DNA of 64,000 nucleotides, from assembly GCF_012641095.1 (NCBI RefSeq), contig NZ_JAAVSC010000006.1:1-64000 (forward strand), given 5' to 3'. The notes under the pieces were generated by a model. It made no database searches and was not told the origin of the DNA. It was given only the letters and a program-made list of their open reading frames with translations. Shown one piece after another: positions 59,605-64,000 of this stretch. The stretch comes from Lactobacillus sp. HBUAS51381 (GTDB lineage: Bacteria; Bacillota; Bacilli; Lactobacillales; Lactobacillaceae). Each line of letters starts with the position of its first letter. Position 1 is the first letter of the stretch. Both the position numbers and the translations under genes were made by a program.

Positions 59605-61170
59605 ATGTATCGATCAACTATTGTCAAATCACTAAGCCTCGCCGGAGTCGTTCTCTCACTGATGAGTGTGGGTGTTTCAAGCGCTAGTGCCGCCGTTAAC
59701 ACCCAAGCACCACTGGCCACCGAAACACGCACCACGGGAAACCGGTCATCCAATAGCCAGACCGATCCAATCGCTGCAGACCCCATCATCCAGTCTCGCC
59801 TGACCAAAGACGAAATGGCCGAACAAGTTGCCCTGTACGGCGACGTTAACGATACCCTGGTGAAGTTAGCCGGTACCAAGAACACACGGGACATCGGCGG
59901 TTACAAGACCGCTAACGGTCAATGGCAAATCCGTCACAACCGCCTACTGCGTTCCGATAACTTAAACAAGATCAACAACAACGATAAGAAGATTCTATCG
60001 GCCGACCACCACGTGACCTCCATCGTTGATTTCCGGACGAACGGACAGATCAGCAGTCTGCCTAACCAGCAAATTGCTGGCGTTGACAACACGAGCATTT
60101 CAATTCTGGGCGAAAAGGCCTTCACCGATGGCAGCGCGCTGAGTGAAGAGTTTGCCGGCGACGGCGGCTTCTACGTTCAACAACTGGAATTCGGCCAATC
60201 GGCGGTTCAGGGCTACGGCCGCTTCTTGAACATGTTGCTACAAAACAACTACGCCACCCTCTACCACTGTTCATCGGGTAAGGACCGGACCGGGATCGCC
60301 ACGGTGCTGATCATGTCGATTCTGGGAATGGATGAAAAGACCATCACCAACGACTTCATGCAGTCCTACCAAACGGGCCGAACGGTTAAGGCATCCTGGC
60401 TCAAGGAATACTTCCGTGAAATCAAGTCGCGTTACGTGACGATGAACCGCTATATCACCAACGTTATCGGCTTCTCACGGCCCCAACAAGAGAAGCTGCG
60501 TTCCATGTACTTAGTCTCAACGGATGGCACCAATACCGCCTATCAAGAAGGCGATCAGGTCAAACCAGATCCTGTTCCAGCACCAACGAAACCAACGACG
60601 CCGGGAACATCAACACCAGGAACAACGGCACCAACAAAACCAACTACCGACCCGGCTAAGCCATCTATTCCAGCACCGGGAACAACAGCACCAACGAAGC
60701 CAACGACTGACCCAGCTAAGCCGTCTACTCCGGCACCAGGAGCCACGACACCAACCAAGCCAACTAAGCCGGTGCCAGCCCCTGCCCCTAACCCGACGCC
60801 ACTTAAGCCACTCCCCGTCCAAGCACCAGTAACGGGACAAGCGTCGGATACGGCCACGGCACATAAACCGCATAAGGCAAAGAAGGTTAAGGGTAAGATT
60901 ACTTCAAGTAAGAAGTTGCGTACCAAGTATACCTACCGTCTGAAGTCAAACAAGCAGCTATTTAAGGACGCCCATCTGCAAAAGTCCCTGGGTCATACCA
61001 ATAAGAAGCACAAGAAAACCACTTGGAAACTGACTAACGTTGAACGTATCAAGATTAAGGGTAAGACCTACACCTACTACAAAGTTAAGGATCATGCCGG
61101 TCATAAGGGCTGGATTCTGAAGTCTAACGTGTTTAAGGTTAAGTTGCATCAGGCGAGTCACCGCGGGTAA
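59605..61170 (+). CDS. Secreted tyrosine-protein phosphatase with Pro-rich repeats and SH3-like wall domain
   Basis: 521 residues. Signal peptide (about 1-30, SSASAA). Phosphatase domain about 80-310: GTKNTRDIGGYKT, SIVDFRTNGQ, and the P-loop HCSSGKDRTG near residue 226 with catalytic Cys and Arg. Then a Pro/Thr linker (about 318-405) with a 20-residue unit repeated about 2.5 times at a 60-nt period (60619-60760), then a basic SH3b/GW-like domain (about 415-521, KTYTYYKVKDHAGHKGWILKS). This suggests export and attachment to the wall. SD AGGAGGAG. The substrate is unknown; signalling lipids, phosphotyrosine on host or own surface proteins are options. Confidence 0.85.
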   Translation: MYRSTIVKSLSLAGVVLSLMSVGVSSASAAVNTQAPLATETRTTGNRSSNSQTDPIAADPIIQSRLTKDEMAEQVALYGDVNDTLVKLAGTKNTRDIGGYKTANGQWQIRHNRLLRSDNLNKINNNDKKILSADHHVTSIVDFRTNGQISSLPNQQIAGVDNTSISILGEKAFTDGSALSEEFAGDGGFYVQQLEFGQSAVQGYGRFLNMLLQNNYATLYHCSSGKDRTGIATVLIMSILGMDEKTITNDFMQSYQTGRTVKASWLKEYFREIKSRYVTMNRYITNVIGFSRPQQEKLRSMYLVSTDGTNTAYQEGDQVKPDPVPAPTKPTTPGTSTPGTTAPTKPTTDPAKPSIPAPGTTAPTKPTTDPAKPSTPAPGATTPTKPTKPVPAPAPNPTPLKPLPVQAPVTGQASDTATAHKPHKAKKVKGKITSSKKLRTKYTYRLKSNKQLFKDAHLQKSLGHTNKKHKKTTWKLTNVERIKIKGKTYTYYKVKDHAGHKGWILKSNVFKVKLHQASHRG

Positions 61171-61256
61171 TCGCAGATCAAATTTATTGCTTTAGCAAAA
61201 TGGTGTTGATGGAGAAAATCCGTCAACACCACTTTGCGTCCATTCCATCTTCCTAT

Positions 61257-61286
61257 CAAAAAAGCTCAGTTCTAAACGAACTAAGC
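61257..61286 (-). terminator. Terminator of the LCP gene
   Basis: 9-bp stem (61286-61278 with 61272-61264, one G-U pair), 5-nt loop and six T on the minus strand. Another 13-bp hairpin (TGGTGTTGATGGA/TCCGTCAACACCA, 61200-61230 region) probably ends the phosphatase transcript. Confidence 0.7.
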
Positions 61287-61337
61287 CCCTCACCACATCA
61301 TCAACCGTAGTCAACGAAGCAGAATATCTTATAACGA

Positions 61338-62384
61338 TTAATAGCCATACCCGTAGCTGTCACTACTGCTAGAAGTTGAGTTTGTCTGACTAGTAGAACT
61401 GCTACTTGACTTACTCGTATCGGTAAATGTCGCGATAGTCCCGGTCTTCTTATAGGACAGTCCTAAACCATTACGAATGAAGTTCGTGACCCGTTGCAAT
61501 TCAGACTTCTTCATAACTTCCATACTCTGATCGTTAAGTTCCTTACCAGTCCCTTGAAGATGAGTTTCCTTAGTCGTCTTCGTTGCGGAACGATAATTCT
61601 TAGCCAACTTGGTCAAATCATCAAAGGTTAAATCAGTCTGGGTTTGTGCTGAAATGGAATCAATGAAGCTTTGGTTGAGCAGCGTTGAAATTGAGCCGCT
61701 CTGATGAACCAATGCGGTTAAGACCGAACGTTGACGCGTCTGACGACCGTAGTCACCTTTAGGATCATCATATCTCATTCGAGAATACGCCAAGGCTTTC
61801 TTACCATCCATATGGGTTTTTTGACCTTTTTTAAAGGTATAGCCTGAGTACTTGAAAGATAGTGTTGGCGTAATATCGACACCACCGACCTTATCAATGA
61901 CTTTCTTCATTCCACCCATATTCACCAATGCATAAAAATCAATTGGAACGTTGAGCATTTGTTGAACGGTCTTAATCGTTGTCTTCGACTGTCCCCAGGC
62001 ATAAGCGGCATTAATCTTGGACGGAGCTTCCTTGGTGTAACTAGGGATACTAACGGCCGTATCACGGGGAACGCTCGTAATTGTTGTTTTATTAGTTGAT
62101 GGATTTAAGGTAATAATCATCATGCTGTCCGTCCGTCCTCGATAATTTCTACCCAGGGCCCCAGTATCTGTACCTAACAACAAAATTGACACTGGTTTTT
62201 TGTCATTCAATTGTTTATTCACATCTCGTTCTTTAGTCAGCCCTGAGGCCTTAAAGGAACTGTTTACTGAATTTTTTACGTTACGGTAACGAGACATACC
62301 ATATGCTGCGCCACCAACTAGCAGTAACAAAATAATTAAAATTATTGTATTACGTAAAGTGTGCCGCTTTCTTCTACGTTGCAT
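61338..62384 (-). CDS. LytR-CpsA-Psr (LCP) family cell-wall polymer ligase
   Basis: 348 residues: one N-terminal membrane helix (about 10-30), then an extracellular LCP domain (PVSILLLGTDTGALGRNYRGRTDSM; RDTAVSIPSYTKEAPSKINAAYAWG). Conserved Arg and Asp residues for pyrophosphate binding are present. It attaches polysaccharide or teichoic acid precursors to peptidoglycan. The Ser/Gly/Tyr-rich tail is low complexity. It lies next to dTDP-rhamnose genes, consistent with an exopolysaccharide locus to the right. Confidence 0.92.
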   Translation of the reverse strand: MQRRRKRHTLRNTIILIILLLLVGGAAYGMSRYRNVKNSVNSSFKASGLTKERDVNKQLNDKKPVSILLLGTDTGALGRNYRGRTDSMMIITLNPSTNKTTITSVPRDTAVSIPSYTKEAPSKINAAYAWGQSKTTIKTVQQMLNVPIDFYALVNMGGMKKVIDKVGGVDITPTLSFKYSGYTFKKGQKTHMDGKKALAYSRMRYDDPKGDYGRQTRQRSVLTALVHQSGSISTLLNQSFIDSISAQTQTDLTFDDLTKLAKNYRSATKTTKETHLQGTGKELNDQSMEVMKKSELQRVTNFIRNGLGLSYKKTGTIATFTDTSKSSSSSTSQTNSTSSSSDSYGYGY

Positions 62385-62464
62385 CTTTGTTAACCGTCCT
62401 TTCCTACCCCTAAAAGTATAAGCAATCTGTCAATCAAGAATGTATATCCGATGTAATTAAGGAT

Positions 62465-63304
62465 TTACAGGTTTTTTAAGAACTTTTGTAAAGCCTCCTG
62501 CCAAGTAATCACATGGAAGTCAGTTGCTTTTACTTTTTCCAAACTCATCACAGAATGTTTAGGCCGGTACGCTTTCTGTGGAAACTGAGAAGAATCTACC
62601 GGATGAATCGTAACGTATTGATCCTTTAAAATCTCACTGGCAAATTCAAACCAAGAGCAAGAATTATCATTCGACAATTGATAAAGTCCATATTCAACCT
62701 GATTCTCAATGACGTAATTCATAAACTCTGCCAAAGTCTTAGTCCAAGTCGGACGACCTACTTGATCATTTACAACCGATAACTCTTCGTGTGTCTCGGC
62801 TAGTTTCAGCATCGTGTAGACAAAGTTTTTCCCATACTCGCCGAACACCCATGAAGTTCGAATAATATAGTACTTACTCATAATTTGCTGAACCGCTTGT
62901 TCACCCTGATATTTAGCTAACCCATATTGGTTTTTAGGGTTCGCCAAATCAGCTTCTGTGTACATACCGGAATTGGTCCCATCAAAAACATAATCCGTAC
63001 TAATATAAACTAAGGTTGCCCCTACTCGTTCTGTAGCATTGGCTAGGTTACGGGTACCGTTAACATTCACAAGCTTATTAACAGTCTTTCCAGGTTCGTC
63101 TTCGGCTGCATCAACAGCCGTATAAGCCGCACAATCATAAACTAGCTCTGGCTTTTCGCGTTCGAAGTAACTATCCACTGCTTCAACGTCCGTAATATCT
63201 AACTGCGCTGAACCTGCGGCTAGATAAGTGATTCCTTTTGAATCGAGCAAATGTCGTAATTCGGTACCTAATTGACCATTAGCTCCCGTTATTAAAATTT
63301 TCAT
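62465..63304 (-). CDS. rfbD: dTDP-4-dehydrorhamnose reductase
   Basis: 279-residue extended SDR that makes dTDP-L-rhamnose in the last step. NADPH motif ITGANGQLGTEL near residue 4; YISTDYVFDG and YGLAKYQGEQ with the catalytic Tyr-Lys; VFGEYGKNFVYTML is family typical. It follows rfbB by 21 nt. Confidence 0.95.
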   Translation of the reverse strand: MKILITGANGQLGTELRHLLDSKGITYLAAGSAQLDITDVEAVDSYFEREKPELVYDCAAYTAVDAAEDEPGKTVNKLVNVNGTRNLANATERVGATLVYISTDYVFDGTNSGMYTEADLANPKNQYGLAKYQGEQAVQQIMSKYYIIRTSWVFGEYGKNFVYTMLKLAETHEELSVVNDQVGRPTWTKTLAEFMNYVIENQVEYGLYQLSNDNSCSWFEFASEILKDQYVTIHPVDSSQFPQKAYRPKHSVMSLEKVKATDFHVITWQEALQKFLKNL

Positions 63305-63325
63305 CTAATATATCCTCGCCATTCT

Positions 63326-64000
<675 letters not shown>

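Noticed and set aside
60619-60760. CRISPR-like regular repeats
   Set aside because: They are a 60-nt in-frame coding repeat of the Pro/Thr linker, contiguous without spacers.

Overview
The window reads as the chromosome of a heterofermentative, GC-rich lactic acid bacterium, most likely a lactobacillus of the Levilactobacillus (L. brevis-like) group. The basis is protein family resemblance: a secondary alcohol dehydrogenase very like L. brevis R-specific ADH, an adenosylcobalamin-dependent ribonucleotide reductase of the L. leichmannii type, a D-lactate dehydrogenase of the Lactobacillus type, WxL and CamS surface proteins, and CcpA-type cre sites. I saw no rRNA, tRNA, IS element or CRISPR array.

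Layout. 1-891: gene-free, with a dispersed repeat, an 85-bp tandem repeat and hairpins. 892-6075: deoxynucleoside catabolism operon deoC-deoB-deoD-deoR-pdp (minus strand) with a promoter, a DeoR-like operator and a cre-like site. 6357-17445: an accessory block (minus strand) holding a diol-dehydratase bacterial microcompartment (BMC) operon, pduA-B-C-D-E-G-H-K-J-M-N-O-O2-orf79-U, followed by a tyrosine phosphatase and a flavin reductase. 17669-20953 (plus strand): a divergent AraC-type activator, an R-ADH-like short-chain dehydrogenase, and a D-lactate dehydrogenase carrying an N-terminal BMC targeting helix. 21064-26700 (minus strand): a PduV/EutP GTPase, a DUF4430 protein, a secreted alpha/alpha-toroid protein and a complete ECF transporter, together read as vitamin B12 capture and import. 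26960-29806: a second cobalamin adenosyltransferase and the B12-dependent RNR. Four consecutive units are therefore about B12.

30313-49014 is mostly core genome: a WxL lectin-like surface protein, rlmD-dagK-gatB-gatA-gatC, camS-ligA-pcrA, a degenerate PurK paralogue, xpt, and the divergent menaquinone genes menA and a polyprenyl diphosphate synthase. 49680-50302 is a YefM/YoeB toxin-antitoxin pair. 50352-56468 is cydABCD (cytochrome bd oxidase), which pairs with menA and the prenyl synthase to give a respiratory chain. Then come a 2-hydroxyacid dehydrogenase, an MqsR-like toxin with a Panacea-domain antitoxin, a secreted tyrosine phosphatase, an LCP protein and dTDP-rhamnose genes running off the right end.

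Most interesting system. The BMC locus has a full shell, dehydratase, reactivase and adenosyltransferase but no pduP, pduL, pduQ, pduW, pduS or pduT in the window. In their place, under what looks like the same activator, sit a secondary-alcohol-type dehydrogenase and a D-lactate dehydrogenase with an added 20-residue helix that matches the PduD targeting helix position by position. I infer a shell built to dehydrate a diol and reduce the product (for example a ketone) to an alcohol, with lactate/pyruvate as internal redox partner, instead of the usual CoA-acylating Pdu pathway. The activator also carries a C-terminal domain resembling DUF4430, the same fold as the neighbouring secreted B12-related protein, which hints at direct ligand sensing.
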